A DNA stretch of 64,000 bases from Plumapathes pennacea (lineage: Eukaryota > Cnidaria > Anthozoa > Antipatharia > Myriopathidae). The DNA lies in the NCBI GenBank assembly GCA_964036295.1, contig OZ038466.1, forward strand, positions 3,782,001 to 3,846,000, written 5' to 3'. This document shows, one piece after another, positions 13,601 to 28,600 of this stretch. The position numbers were made by a program, and so were the translations under genes. The stretch's first letter is position 1. The number at the start of each line of letters is the position of its first letter. The notes beneath the pieces are model-generated. The model made no database searches. It worked only from the letters and a program-made list of their open reading frames with translations, and was not told where the DNA came from.

Positions 13601-16600
13601 TAAGGGATCCTTGACTTCATAGACATTTGACCACAAACATTTCTGATGGCCAGATGAGTGTAATAGTATACTTGTCAGAAGCGAAAAGATTATAACTGAT
13701 TATACCTCATTCTGAACCGTGTGCACGTAAGCCTCGTTAGGGATTCCTTCTGCCGCAGTCTGGGCGTATGGAGGCACGGACTCTTTCCAGTTCATGAACT
13801 CGTGCGTCTCTGGAAATACGTAGTAGTTCCACACCTGACGTAAAAGACGCGAGGAAGATGATTAAACCAACGACGTATTCTTTTTCCATCTTACGTTCAG
13901 TTTCTCTTGCTACTCCTCTGTCTGTACTTTCCACATCAGTCTGTTTTGTGTCTCTGTCTTTCTGTCTGTCTGTCTTTTTGTCTGTCTACCTCATTCACTC
14001 TCTCGCTTTCGATAGTTCTCAGTACTCTCTCACCTCTTCCTCTCCTGGTAACATCACATGATCTTTCCACTGCTGTCTCCACCAATGACTGAAGTGCGCC
14101 CGGTGATCAGGAACCAGCGTGCCACCAAATGCCCACATGGCCGCGTAGCAGAAATAATTCTCGAACTCAGACGGCATTAGGTCTTGATAATTGGTGATAA
14201 TGGCCTAATAAAAAGTAAATACAAACAGCAAACTCAGCAAAACAGACGCCTGGACGAGAAACGCTGTGCTACTATGAATACATCTTAACAGTGACTGTAA
14301 CAGTTCTTTGAAAATCTTTCGAAAACATCTCTATGCGTACAAACAAAAGTTCATACAAATGTTAAAACACACAAACATGTTTACTTACATAGAGCCATTT
14401 TCGGATGACTGTCGAAAACCAAAACCAAAGTAATCACACAGGCCAATCACTGAGACTGGGAGAAAACAGTTCAGCCAATTGGAAGCCAAAGTAATTCACG
14501 TTTGGTCTTGCGTTTGGTTTTACTTTCCAATCAGCAGTGCGAGTACACGCCATCGCTTGCGTGAGAAGTGTTTGGTTTTGGTTTTGGTTTTGTCTCTGAT
14601 TGGCTGAGCATGCTGACAAACTAGTGTGGACCAATCCGAAAGCGAAGCAAACGCAAAACCAAAGCAATCACACAATTACTTTCGACAGTCATCCGAAAAC
14701 CGCTCTAAGTCTAACCTAATAAAGGTTTGTGTATTACAAAAACACACTTAATAGATACTTACATACGTACAAACAAAAGTTCATACAAATGTTAAAACAC
14801 ACAAACATGTTTACTTACATAAGTGTAACCTAATAACGGTTTGTGTAGTACAAAAACACACTTAATAGATACTTACATACGTACATACAATCAGCACACA
14901 CACATACATTGATACATAGACACAATCTAACAAACGAAACACAAAGTGATGCCCATTTAACAGAGCTGTACTTTTTCTTCTTGAGTAAGCAGACATTAGT
15001 TTAGAACATAACCATAGGTCGCAGTCTAGCTGAGTGGAGCACCGCTATAAACCACTTACTCACACCCACTTACCTCCACAAGAGTCAGCAGCGTGTTCAC
15101 CATTCCCATCTGGGTCACAGACACCACGTGACGGAGCTGTGAAGGTTTGTCCTGTGTGGGCGGGGCACCAGAGGCCGGAGGGACAGACGATTTACACGAG
15201 AGATACGCCAACGTTGGGCCAATATAACGGTCGCACAACTCCTTCAGGTCCTCTTGCTCACGCTCGGGGCGTCTGCTGAGCCAGCAATCCACGAGTAGAG
15301 GCCAGCTGACGTCGGATGTGTTCAAAGATAACATTCCAACGGAAGACAAGACTGAGGGACTGAGGTTTTCTAGGGATTCCATCTAAGAAAGAACGACACA
15401 AGATACACCTCTCAGTAAAATGTTTACAGCGGTTCTTGTGCTTCAAGGAAAAGCAATTCTGTATGATGAAGAGTTAATTCAGCGTGATATCGCTCAAGTC
15501 AATTTTGATGTCAGGAAATTGTGATTCGCGGCTAGAATCAAATAGCAATAGCACTGTAGATGGCTTATCCAAAGGTTGTCGGTGGATAGTCGGTGGGTCG
15601 TCGGTATGTTGCCGGTTTGTTGTCGGTAAATGTCGGGAAGTTATCAGTAGGTTGTCGAGTGCCATGTGTCGAAAGTTAGTCATCGGAAGAGTGCCGTGTT
15701 AGACGACGGAATGTTGTCAAACTAGGTATAATAATTGTTCAAGTTGACTCACCTCCCACACGATCAGCAGCGCCTCAGGAAGCTTGATCCGCTCGTTGTT
15801 GGCGAGTACAACAGTGCCTGAAGTCCAACAAAAAATGTAAGAATCTAAAAAACAGACACTGCTCTTTGAAAACGTATAACGCATACAAGTCTAGCCTGGT
15901 TCCCATAGCTTCTCTCTGTCTCGGTCGGAGGACTGAGGCCGAGGACACGAAAAGATTTGTCGGCCATACCTCAAGAGGAGCACCGATAACCAGGGTACAT
16001 AGAGTTCAAGTGTTTCGTCAAATATCTCGGACACTTTGGACAAGTGATACGTTAGCATGGTGTTTGTAGTGGTTCTTAGGGATACCTACCAGTATTCTGG
16101 ATAACTGATCCAAATATTTCCATCTGGTCTGGATCAACCTGCAAGATAATACAGGAAAAGAACATCTGAGGTCTTGAACAATTCCCTTGCTGGGTAGTAA
16201 TTATGACATGCCGTTTCTCATGTCAGGGTTTTTAGGTGCTGATATGTTATATCATATCATGTTATACAAGTTACGCTGTTACTTTATGCAAACTTGTACC
16301 CTCATTTTACGTCATGTTATTATCTGTGCTGATTTATGCTGTCACGTTGTCCTATCGTGTCGTGATATTTCCTCTCGTGTTCCTTCGAATTATCGTGTAG
16401 TCTCAAAGGAGTGGGCACGGGAAGGCTTGTTACCTTTCCATCAAGGTGCAGCCATTTCATCAAAGGTTTCCCCTGGGTCTTCTTTCCCACATCTTGAGTG
16501 CGGAGCTGCTGAGCTTGTCTCCGGAGTAACACTGCCAGCACACCGTCTCTCCATTCTCTGCACGAAAAACAACAACAACAACGACAACAACAGCAAAACG

Positions 16601-19600
16601 TTCTGAACAAAATATCGACTATGGCTTTACAAAAACTCATCAGCAAAACTTATTACTCTAACGACGAGAAAAGAGTTACGTTACCAGAAGTCAGGCCAAA
16701 AACGAAAAAAAAAAAAGAAAAGACAAATCACAAAGAAGCGATGTTCACTTCAGTTCAAGGACTGAGGGGGTGGGGGTCGGGAGCAATGACTGGGCAATGA
16801 GCTGACCTCGTGTCCGGGTCCACGTATCCCAGCAACTCTTGCGATTCCATGGCTTCAGTGCAGATGACGTCAGACTTGACCAGACGTCCCATTTCTCTGT
16901 GTGCCGCTGCAAGTGTCTTGATACACTCAGTCTTACCGCATCCACTTGGACCCGCGACGCAAACCTAAACCAAACTTACAACAATTAATAACACAACAAC
17001 AACAACAATGTTAATCTATCCGTGCTGGCCACGAGAACGAGGGGTTTCTGTCAGATTTATGACGACACGATTGCAAAAGGAGTTTCCTTAATAACAGAAA
17101 GCGCTCTGGTCAGGATTCGTGTGAAGGCCTGGCTCCAGGATACAAATCCAAACTCTGTCCCACAAATAGCAGTGAGTTTTGAACTTCGTTGACACAGAGT
17201 TAGGGCTCGCTGTTGCGGACTAGAAAATAGTAGTTCCATTTATCACTAAAATAGTTTGGTTTGAAACTGGTTACTAAAATATCATCAACTATTGTTGAAT
17301 CTTAGCGAAGGTACCAAAACAATCTGGAATGTCTATAAAACTACTGGGCAGGCCCAAAAAAAAAAAAAAAAAAAAAAAAAATACACACAGCCTAATTGAA
17401 CTCAACCAAGAGAGGAGGGAAACTGACCACTTTGTGTGCGGACACTAGTTCTGCCAGCTGTGCTACTCTGGCCTGAAAGGCGGCTCCTGGTTGAAGCCTC
17501 AGTTTGCTCGTGGCGACTCGAATGGCTGCCTGCATATCGTCCAACACTGCAGTAAAATCACGAGGACGAAACAAATTTGAAACCGATAGCTGTGACCACG
17601 TTCGCTTTATGGCATTGATGATGAGTGTGATCAAACAGCTGAAGCACGCAGCACGAGAAAACGAGAGCGTTCAAGTTACAGACCAGTCTGTTTTACACAA
17701 ACACTAAACAAAAAGAACCACTCAAACAAAACCAAGGACAGAACAAGCACACAAACCAAGTAACGAATGGTTGAAATCTTGCACAAAACAGCATTACGAT
17801 AAAAACATTTGTTTGCATACAAACAGCAATCATGACTTCAAAACAATCTTTATATAAACAAGCCCACAACATCAAATAGGGAACAAACCATTTGCTTGGT
17901 CAACCGCTGAGGTTGTTCGACTTGTAGGCAGCAAGGGGATTTCCTCCAAGTTGCAAACTTGGTCGTTCATCTGCATGCGTCCTTCCTGTACGCCGGCATA
18001 TTCAAAGATCATGGGAACCTGCACATTGGGAAACAGGTCCGCCAACAAGGTGGCAAACATGACGGCATCGCTTTCAGAAAGCCCTGGCATGAACGAATCC
18101 CTCAGGGACAACACGACTGCTTTCTGCTCCACCTGCAGAACCATCGCCAAGTCTTCCTCCCGCTGAGCATCTTGGGTACCATCTTCGGGAGCCGCGGTGC
18201 CTGGAGGACAGTTTTAACAGTTTGTTTGATTTAATAATAGCGTTACATGCACTAAAGACTAACACTGGTGTCAGACGAGTAAACACAAATACTTAGTAGA
18301 TAGAGAAGGGAAAGCAGACAAAAAAGAATCGTGGATTGTACGAACGAAAGCGCTTCGTCTTAAAAAAGGAGCCATGTCGTTATAAAATTCAACCTTCTGT
18401 GGCTACAACGCAGACCAGCACGGACGGACAACTCACGTACCTTCGTCTCCGGACTGTTCTTCCTTGACGTTTGTGGTCGTCTCTTCCCCTCCTGGGGATG
18501 CCGGGTTTTCCTCCAGCACCAGAGTCTCCACACGCACGGCTTTCTTCGGTGCCTTCAGCTCACCGAACACCTCAACTTCACACGTGGTCAGGTGTGAACC
18601 CGCATCCGCCACAATCCTCTTGAGACACTGCATTCCCCAGCCCATGCACTTGTGAAGGCACCCGCACAGATCCCCGGGAAGAGCGGAGCACGAGTGAGGC
18701 AGCATCTGCTGACAAAGGTCCCTTAGGATCACAATAGAAGAGGCCAGAGAGGCAACCTGGGTGAAGCCCTGGCTCAGAAGCCAGACCTCCAAGATGACCC
18801 CCGTGTCCGGGCCCATCAGAGAAACGGGCCGGAACATTTCCAGGAGTTCTTTGGGTAAGTACGAAGCCGGTGACTGTAAGGATGGGAAGAAATCGACGTT
18901 GGAAGAGCGCTTGGCGTATGATCTGTTTGTCCAGCTGTTGAGCGTCGCAAAACACGCGCCCGTGGCAGCTAGCGCGACTTCATCGTCTTGGATGACGACG
19001 TTTGTTTTGTTTGCGCGCAGCCCGTCCAGCACTGCCTGCATGACTTGCGTGACGACCGTAAATAAGGGCGGCTGGATCACGGAGATGTTGTTCAGGCACA
19101 ACCAGGCACCTGCGGATCAACAAATACGCTGTTATTCCATAGAGACTTGTAAAAAGGTTTACTAAACTTAATGCAACACGACGACACTTCCCCGCTCATA
19201 ACGTGTTTGTTAGCTGATTGGCTGAAGTCTTACCAGAGCTGGCCAGGCCTTTGAACACGTCCACCAGTATGGACCGGTTCAGACACGTGGTGCAGTTGAT
19301 GGAGTAGAGCGGCCAGCCCACGATTTTAGAGAGTTCAGACACTGTTTCTGTTTTCCCAGAATCCTGAAATGAGAACAAAAACAAACAAATGAAACAAGAG
19401 TAAACAAGAGTATGAAAAACAAGAAACTTTCACTCTGCCCTGTTTTTTTTTTCTTTCAATTAACAACAATAATGTTATCACGAAGTATATGTCAGTCATG
19501 TTCAGTAAACTTGACACACGGTGTAAGTGGAGTTGCGTGATCAAAGAAGTCACGCATGGCACACAAACACTGTTGTGAAAACAGAGAATTGCCACTTGAA

Positions 19601-22600
19601 TCTGCGACACTAGCACGTGTCGAAACTAACAAGTAGGTACTCACCGGTGCACCAGTGCAAACTCCAACCAACTTGCCCTTGATAGCCTGGGCGAGACCAA
19701 GGAAACAGCGGTCCGTGGTGGGACTGAGCACGAGCCTGGACGAGGTGCCCTGGTACTCAAAACCGTAGTCAAACACGTGATTTAAGATCTCCACCTTACA
19801 CGCCTGGTCTTGCTCAACCCAGCGACAGCGCGAATGACACCGCCAGTCAAACGTATCGGCGAGGTTCTTGAGCCCCTCCGGGCCCTGGGCCTTGTCTATG
19901 AGTTTCTTCACCACGTCTCTCTTGTGTGACAATAAAGCGATGATGTTGCTGATCTTCTGAACTTGACTCGGGAACAGCAGCAGCTTAGAGTCTCCCTGGT
20001 CATCCTCCTCCGCTTCCTCCACTGCTGGTTTGTCCTGCTTTTCACCTTTGCGAGACACGCTTGAGATGTCGGATGACGCATCCAAGTCTATCCCGGTGCC
20101 GGGCCGCGCTTGACTGGCACTAGTGTTGCGGCTCGTCTTCTTGTCTACACTCTGAACTGTCCCATCATGCACCTCGCTAGAGCCGCTGTCGTACCCGTCA
20201 TCCGGCGCTCCTTTCGTGTTTTTTCCCGCTCCCTTCAGCATGAGTGCCGTGGAGTCCAGAATTTCTGTCAGCTTATCATAGACCTCCTGTAACGCGGCTC
20301 TGTTTTCGCCGCTCGCAACTTGGTTCAAGGATTTCTCGATTTTCTTGCAGAGGTCAATCTGGGTCGCCAGCAAGACGACTTCAGAACAGTTTTCCAATGT
20401 AAAGGAGCATTCCACTCGGCCCATGCTGTTCGCGGTCGGTGGAGGTTTGTCTGGTTTATCACCCTCGTTAGGCACCAGGTCTTTCTTCTCGGGAGGTGGA
20501 GAGTTGAGCACTTCAGACAACTGCTCCTGCAGGGTTTGCCTCAAGGTGGTCATCACACTGGCGAGCCAGCCGTCTATAGCGCCTTCACATAAAACAGGCT
20601 ACAGAGACAAAAGACAGAGAGAGAAAGAGAATGAGAGAGAAACACAGCGACGGAGAAGGACAGAGAATAAAAAAGTATAAAAAAGACAAGAATAAGACAA
20701 TGAGACAATAAATAAAAAAGAAAATACAGAGGTAGAAACAGAGGTAGAAACAGAACCAGAGAGAGCGACACATAAACCACGGAAGACGAGACATCCAGAG
20801 ACATCCAGAAACAAAGGGCAAGAAAGAAATGGAAGAGAACTAGACGAGCAAGATAGAGAGAGCCAGCAGTTTTACGTGGGGTCTCAGTTGGACTGACCTG
20901 TTTCAGGGCAAGTCTTTCTCCATGGCCGCTTATCACACCAGTGATTTGGAAAAACGCCTGCCCCTCCTCCTCGAATGCCTCGTAATCCAAAGCACCAAGA
21001 TTCTCCAGCACTTTAAACAGGTACGGGTTTACGAGCCCAGGATCATAGCCTGCACAGACAAGATGGACAGTTCAAGGGTTACTTTTTCTGACTTGGAAAG
21101 AAAAACTTGTAGGGATACCAAAGGTGCCTGGGATAATAACACAAGTCAAGACGTCTATTCACAAGCAATACTTGGAATTCTTACCGTTACAGACCACGTG
21201 AAGGACGTCCTCAATGGACAAGAAGTAAAACCTTGGGAACTTCTGTCGCCTTCTTTCCAAGTGATTCAGTAGAGATCTCCAGCACTGCTGGAGGTTCATG
21301 TTCAACTTCTCTAACTTGGTCTGGATATCTATAAAAAGAAAATACATCAGGAGGAATCGAACCACGATTCAAACGCTATCACCAAAGAGAAGGAGAAAGG
21401 GAAGAAAGAAAGTCAATTGACCAAAGTTACAGGAGGAGGAAAAAGAGGAGGAAAGGAGGACGATGATGCAGGTGGTGGTGATGGTGATGATGGTGCGACA
21501 CGACAATGGTGAAGATTATGAGCCCGTGGTAGTGTTAGTTTAGCGATGCCTTCAAACTTAACGTGCAACTCACTTTGCCTGGAGCAGGCCTGTAGAACAT
21601 TCGGGTTTTTCTCTGTGGCTTTCATGAGAATCCTAAAGTCACGATTAACAGCTGAAAACAAATTGGATTCATGCGGCATGGCGATGCGGATTTCCAAGCT
21701 TGAGAAAACCTGCATCAACAAGAAAAAGAACCATCAATGGTGGAATGGACTCTGTTTTTTGTTTGTTTCCCTCTGCCCTTCCTCCTGCCGCACAGGGAGT
21801 GGAGGAGTTCGCTTGCTTGCCATTATGTAAAACCCTATATAGTGACTTACATGAAGGATACCGCAGGACTTATGCGATCGCGCGCTCGCGATGAAATCGT
21901 CTTGCGATATCCTTCATGTAGGTCACTATATAGGGTTTTACATAATGGCAAGCAAGCAAACTCCTCTGCGCCCTGTGCTGCCGCGGCGACTGATACGTTT
22001 TGGTGACTCGAAGAAACTTTTTCTACTTATCACTTACTACATACATTCACCAAAACACATATTCTCATACTAAAGATTGAGTTTAACATACGTCCTCAAG
22101 TTCGACCCATTTGTCTTGCACTTCAAGCCACACTGTTAAGACGGCTTCAATAGTCTGCAGTCGCTTCTGCCACTTCATTATGTCATCAGCAAACGAGCCA
22201 GCGGCACTACCACTGAGCATGCTCTGTAGAGATACCTGCGAGACAGGACAAAGTGGATTAAGTTGCTCTCACACTCCTCACTTCCACTTCTACATCCGTG
22301 TTTACATCGCCATCTTGCATTTTAATAATAATATGTGTTGAATTATATTTTATTATATAGACACGAGTGTTTTACTGGAAAATATACCATGCGTAAAATC
22401 CATACGAAACTACATCCGGGACCCGAGTGACGTATTTTCCATATCCTCACTAGTGAGGATATCGTTTGCTTCATTTCCTGCTTTTGCACGGTTGTTTGTA
22501 CAATCAGTCTCTTAAAACACTCATGTCTAATATAATAAAAAGAAAATTACATGGCGACTTGAAGATATGGATTTTATTTTCTCGTGGTAAAAACAATATT

Positions 22601-25600
22601 TTTACTCACTCGCGAAGCGCTCGTTCGTAAAATATTGTTTTACCACTCGAAAATAAAATTCATATCTTCGCGCCGCCGTGTAATATCCTCTGTCGATGCA
22701 GCACACAAAAAGGAAAGCAGATGGTTGACTGGGAAGCTTCAGTGTGTCTTTACGTACTTGGTGTTCCTCAAGCTCTTCAAAGATTGGCTCACAGTTGTTC
22801 AGCAGACACAATGGCCCCGTGTCCTGGCGTGAATACAGTGGACTCATGAGCATTTTGTTCGCTTCCACAAAGACAACACATATCACAAGACCTTTTCAGA
22901 ATAATGCTGAAATCAGGACAAAAATGTCGTATGGTTTGCCTCACCTGAGTTAAGTTGATGAGTGAGTGCGAGAAGGTTGCAGAGGCAAGAGAAGTCTTGC
23001 GGGTCTTGGCTCCGTCCTTGACGCTGAATCCTCCACTACCGTGACTCGTGACGGACACGCGACTCGACAGACCTCGGTGACCGTGCACGTTCACTTCCGA
23101 GTCATTCCCGAACTCGCTACCTGGGGTCTGGAGAACAGACAATAATGTCAGTAGAGAGCGAGAGCAATTGACGTAATTCAGGGAGGGAGGGGTTCGGAGA
23201 GGTCTTGAGATCCGTACCTCGTGAGTGGCTGCTGCAGCTGAGGACGGGCTCTTCATTCTCAATCACGTGTCAAACACACAAATGACACTTCTGTCGGGGT
23301 AGGGGGAGGGGGAGGACAGTGCTTATGTGAGAGCGTTTGAGTAGTCACGTGTCAAGTTTCGTACCTCGTGAGTGGCTGCCGCAGCTGAGGACGGGCCCTT
23401 CATTCTCGTGTGAGAGCGCACGTCAAAGATCTTGCTCAGCCACACCTCCTCGTACGTCTTGAGAGAGCTCTCGATAGCCACGTCTTTTGTCGCTCTCTGG
23501 ATAATGGCCCGAACTTCATCCGCATGATCTAAAACAACACGATTATGTAAAAGATAAGAAAACCAGGACAATACAAAGACACTATCGATTCCCTCCCTTC
23601 TTCCCACAATGCTTCACTTCAGTTAAAGTGAAATCAGTGTATCACAAACAGTTCTTTCTTGTTCCAGTTTTAACGGTGAGAATTCGATATCTTCTCGATG
23701 CTTGAAATACTTGAGAACGATTTCAATTTGCTACTGAACATGAAAATCAAATATCAATTAAAATCATCCGATCTTCCTGCGTTTCCGAGATCAAAGTTAA
23801 AGATTTCTGAAAAGAATGTAAGATCTTCAAAACAGCTTTGTATTTAGAGCTCTCAAGCACATAGTAACAGTATATAACGATTGCGCATGCGCTTCTCTAC
23901 ATTGTTCTAACTTACTGTGCAGGCCCAGGTCCAGCAGCTGACCGAGTGTCATGCGCGTCAGGCCCTCGTTACTGATCTGCACTGCACCTCCAGTCAGCCG
24001 AACCAGTTGCTTCCAGTGGCGCGGTCGCATAGCCGACTTACTCAAGTCGTCGATGATTGGCAGACACGCCTACCGACAAAGAAACGGGAACATTTGAGAG
24101 AAGGGACTGGGCTTTGGAGACTGGGCAGGAATGACAGTGATTTTGATTTGCATCAACTGCGTTCGGATTTCAAGATTTGTGTCGCGCTTGTCGACTGTCC
24201 ATTTTAGCCTGATAGCTTTGCTGTAAACGTTTGAAAGTGAGTTTTTCTGTCGCATTATTTTCCCTTCAAACTCACGATATTTTTCACTGTTCAACTGCAC
24301 GAGCTACACTCGAGGAATCCCAAACGGTTTCAAGCCTCTTGATATAAATTATCCCCAACAGCAATAAGGAAAATCTGCGCGGATTAGTGCACTGATGAGA
24401 GATGAGCTAACCACAGCAAACCAGCGCTCGACATTAAAGTTTTAGGTTGGTTGCCCTTCGGACTGTAGATTGATTCAAACAATAGAAAGTTTCATAATTT
24501 CTGGTTGCCTGGCCCTAAATTTACGAGCAACCGTTAATGTCGAGCACTGCAAACTTTAGATTCCTGAATGTCTGGCGTTGTCAACTACGTGAACCAAAGC
24601 AGTCGCCGCACCTGTATGTCTACGATGGAGTTGTGCATGCCAATAAACACGTCCCACACATGCGCATCGGACGGTAACGACTCCACCACGTCCACCTGGT
24701 TCTCTGTCGCTTTCCTCATCAGTTTCGTGTTGATTCTCTGCCAACGACCTCGCTTCCATTCCGTGTGCTGCTCCTGTACTGACTTGAATGTGTTCCAAAC
24801 TTGGCGAAGACACTCCAGGTCCGAACGCAGCCTGAAGACACGAGGAAACGTTTTAAAAAGCCTGGTTTTTACGAGTGATGCAAGCACAAGCGCACGCACA
24901 ACAGCTATGCGTCCGTGAAAACGAGGGACCCAAGCGCAAGAGATTTGCGTCCGTAAAAACAAAAGACGCAAGTTCAAGAGATATGCGTCCGTGACAACGA
25001 GGGACCCAAGCGATTTGCGTCCGTAAAAACAAAAGACGCAAGTCCAAGAGATATGCGTCTGTGAAAATGAGCAGCGCAAATGCAAGAAAAAGGAAAAATG
25101 TTTATCCTTGTGCTAGCCCTTTTTTCACTGAGGAGTAAGAACTCTTGTGCTTACGTGGAGGCGGTATGGCAAAGTCAAGGAGATAAGAAACTGGAAAGGA
25201 GGAGGAGAAATAAAATAAAAATATAAAATAGAATAGAAGGGGATAGGACCATGGATAATGGAGAAATTGCTAAGTGGATGGATGGAAAGAAGGAAGGCGC
25301 GCAATATAAAAATATAAATGAGAGCCAAGCAAATTAAAATGGATGCAATTATAACAAAATACAACTGCCTCTGATACTTACTGAGGCAGGACCGAAAAGT
25401 TCACAACAGCCTTCTCAAACAACTCTTGCAGTTCGATCAGATCCTGTAAGCACAAGAAAATGAAGTAAGATGTCAGGCAAATGGAAATCTACAAAATATG
25501 AAGAACATTTTGTTAGAATAAACTGAGTACACATCGTAGAAAGGTTCGCACCTGTGCCTCGCTCTCTGTGCTCTCCAGCTTCTTGCTGAATGAGTCCATG

Positions 25601-28600
25601 ATTGTGAACGCAGCGTAAATACCACACGTTCTGTTGAATGCCTCAGAAGCGGCGAACTCACGAGCAAGGCTCTCACATCGATCACCAAATGCTCGAAGCT
25701 CCTGCAAATTAAACACAAGAAAGTCTACATTCATACCTGCACAAGCAGCAGAAAGACCATAATCACAGTGGTGACGTTTCGTACAATCACGCAACAAGGT
25801 GGCACGTTCCGCACATCTTAGTTATAAGCGCAAACGCCCCTTCTATCAGTCAGTCAGTTCATTCAATGAGATTTTTATTTTGGGGTGGGGGGGGGGGGTG
25901 GGGGGATGGGGGGATGGGGGGGGGGAGAGGGAGGGGGAGGGAGGAGAAAGGGACGACTGATTGTTTGTGCGGTTCAACGACTCACCTCAGTCACGCTCTC
26001 AGCTTCAGCTTGAATTCTTGGTCCAAGCCTCTGCTTGGCTTGGTTCACCTTCATCTTCAAATTATTCCACCTTTAAAACAAAGACAACTTCAGTCAGAAC
26101 GTGACGTGCTGTTACGCGACGTGACGTGATCAATATTGTGACGCAACGTGTCACGTCATGTAAAAAATACCCTTTATGTCATGTGACGTTTAATGACGCG
26201 TTTCAAGAAAGAAACGATATAAGTTAGATCGTGACGTGTCGTTATGGGACGTGTCGTGCCCAGGTCTTTCTCTGAGATGTGCTAACAAGTCCACAAAGTT
26301 GCAAAATATAAAAAATAAAACACTAAAGTTGTTGGCATTTATCCTTCCAGTGTCGAGTGCCGTGGTAAGTGCGAGAGAGCATGATGTGCAAAACGTACAA
26401 AGTCTTTGCACCACCTTGCACTCTTACTGCCTTCGTGTCTCTCTAAAAACTTTATAAAGCACGTGTACGGTCACAAGTTGTAAGTTGATAATCATATGGC
26501 GCATTTACCTCTGTGGAGCAGCGGTGTAAAACTTCTGGGTCATCTCTGGCAGCTTCTGCCCATATTTCTCCAACAGAGTGATCGTTCTCTTCATGGCTAC
26601 GAACTTGCTGTCCATCTCCGCCTGCTGTGTGCTCACCTGATACAGAAACAGTTTATACTCACACGGAAGAAAGCGTTGAAACAACGAAATGAATTTAACA
26701 ATGTTGACACAGATACAGCGGAAATACGTTGTCCAACCGTGCAATCACCTTACTTACGAGTCAGCGGTCACTACACAAAACTGCGGGTTAGTACTTGGTG
26801 TAAGCCTATTATAGTGTATTCACAGGTAAATGTGGATATGCTTAAACTTGACCCCAGAAATTTAGTGACTGAGCTCACCTCGTTGAACACACGCATGAGC
26901 CTCATGAACGAAGCAATGTCCTGCTCTTCCCCAGTGATTGCTTCTATGCCAGGCTCGATGCGTTTGAGGAAGGAATCCAAGTCATTGAGCGTCAATGACA
27001 CCTAAAACAGCACAAACAAATACTTGACGCATCAAAATCTGGGAGAGGGGAGGGGAGGGGAAGGTGGTTTCCCCTGCCCACATAATCTTCAGAAGACTTA
27101 CCTGGTCCGACAAGTATTTGGTGTATACAAACATCCATTTGCTGGCGTAGGTGCCAAGGACCTGTTTAATGGGTCGCATGTTCACTCGCATCCAACCCAC
27201 GTCACACCAGTCCTGCAGAGCCTGAATCTCGTCACGAGCCGTCTGAAGCAGAAGACAGAAGGTTAAAACTAGCGAGAGAGAATGAAGAACGAGAGGACCA
27301 TGCAGCTTCTTTTTCTGGCCAATCGTATGAGCAAGTTTTGAAGCCAAGGTCTGAGACACGAGGACACTCGCGTGTAGACCTCACTCTGTTTCAAATCACG
27401 TTCATTTTCACTCGCGCATACGATCTTTAGCCAAAACCCCACGTACCTCGTAGATCTCGATCTCTTTATCAAAGTCGTCCAACGACGGTACGTTGTCTTC
27501 CCTGCGCTCCTTGGACGCCGTCATCTTCTTAGGATTTAGGAATGTCTTCTCAGACAGACCCATGGCGCCACTTGTGGTGAGTGTAGAGGCCGCCAAGGAA
27601 CTGCGGCTGGAGCTGCAACACAAAATAAGCAAAACATCAGCCTGCTGTAACCTTGTTTTATTCATGAAAAACCAACTTCAGACACTTCAGTGTGAACAAC
27701 AAGGCGTTATGCCGTAAGAGTAACAGTAGCTGACGTTTCGAGCGCTAGCCCTTCGTCAGAGCAAATCATACATGCCGAACAATACATGCCTGGCTTCAAA
27801 GTGGAAACCATAACCCATTTTTGAATTATTGAAAAACCAAGCTGCCATAGCCGAGTATACTTCGATTGTGCTTGGCTTTCTAAACTCATAACATCGTCCG
27901 TTAAAAGGTTAGCAATTTATCTACTCGACTCGGGGTCCCCAAACAGGATCAAACCAGCAAACCGAAGCTAAAGTACGTGTTATTTACGACCTTCGGTGAC
28001 GATGTTCATTCAACTACATTAGTAGCAAAAACGCCCTTGACATTAAACCCTTCAACTTCTGAGTAAATATCAGCGTTCTTTTTTTATTGTCATCTGGGCA
28101 ATTTAGCACTTTATAGTTTACTCAAACAATGGTTGATGAAATGATTAATTCTCACTTCGTCACTCATACCACATGTTCTTTATAAACGGTTAGTATAAAA
28201 TCACATTTCTTACCAGCGTGTCTCCTTCTCTCGGTCTCGTTTAGATTTTTCAGACGTCATGGAGGCTCGTGAACGTATGAGTTCAGAGCGGTTCATTTTA
28301 CGAGGATGCGCCACGATATTCCCAGCAAGAAACTCCTCAAACGTGCGCTGTACATCCTGCATCCAAAGGAAGGCGTATTCCCGAAAATTGGCCAGAAAAC
28401 TCTGCAAGGAGAAGAGATTCAGAAAACATATACAGAGAAACTCGCACACACGGCGGCAAAGGTTTATTGAGGACACTTCAATGAAATCATTCAGTGCAGA
28501 AAACACAAGACGCTAGAAATGCACAGACAATACACCGCGGGTACTAACCTTGCACTCGGAAGCATTCTGTTCCACCACGTCTTGAATCTGCTTCAGAAGT

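Noticed and set aside
14434-14667. A 77-codon frame also found at 44666-44899
   Set aside because: It lies within two copies of the same 314-bp MITE. Similarity reflects the repeat, not a gene.
22824-22886. Extending the 66-nt dynein exon upstream to include about 20 more codons
   Set aside because: The phase from the preceding exon would break. The acceptor before 22823 is the only one that fits.
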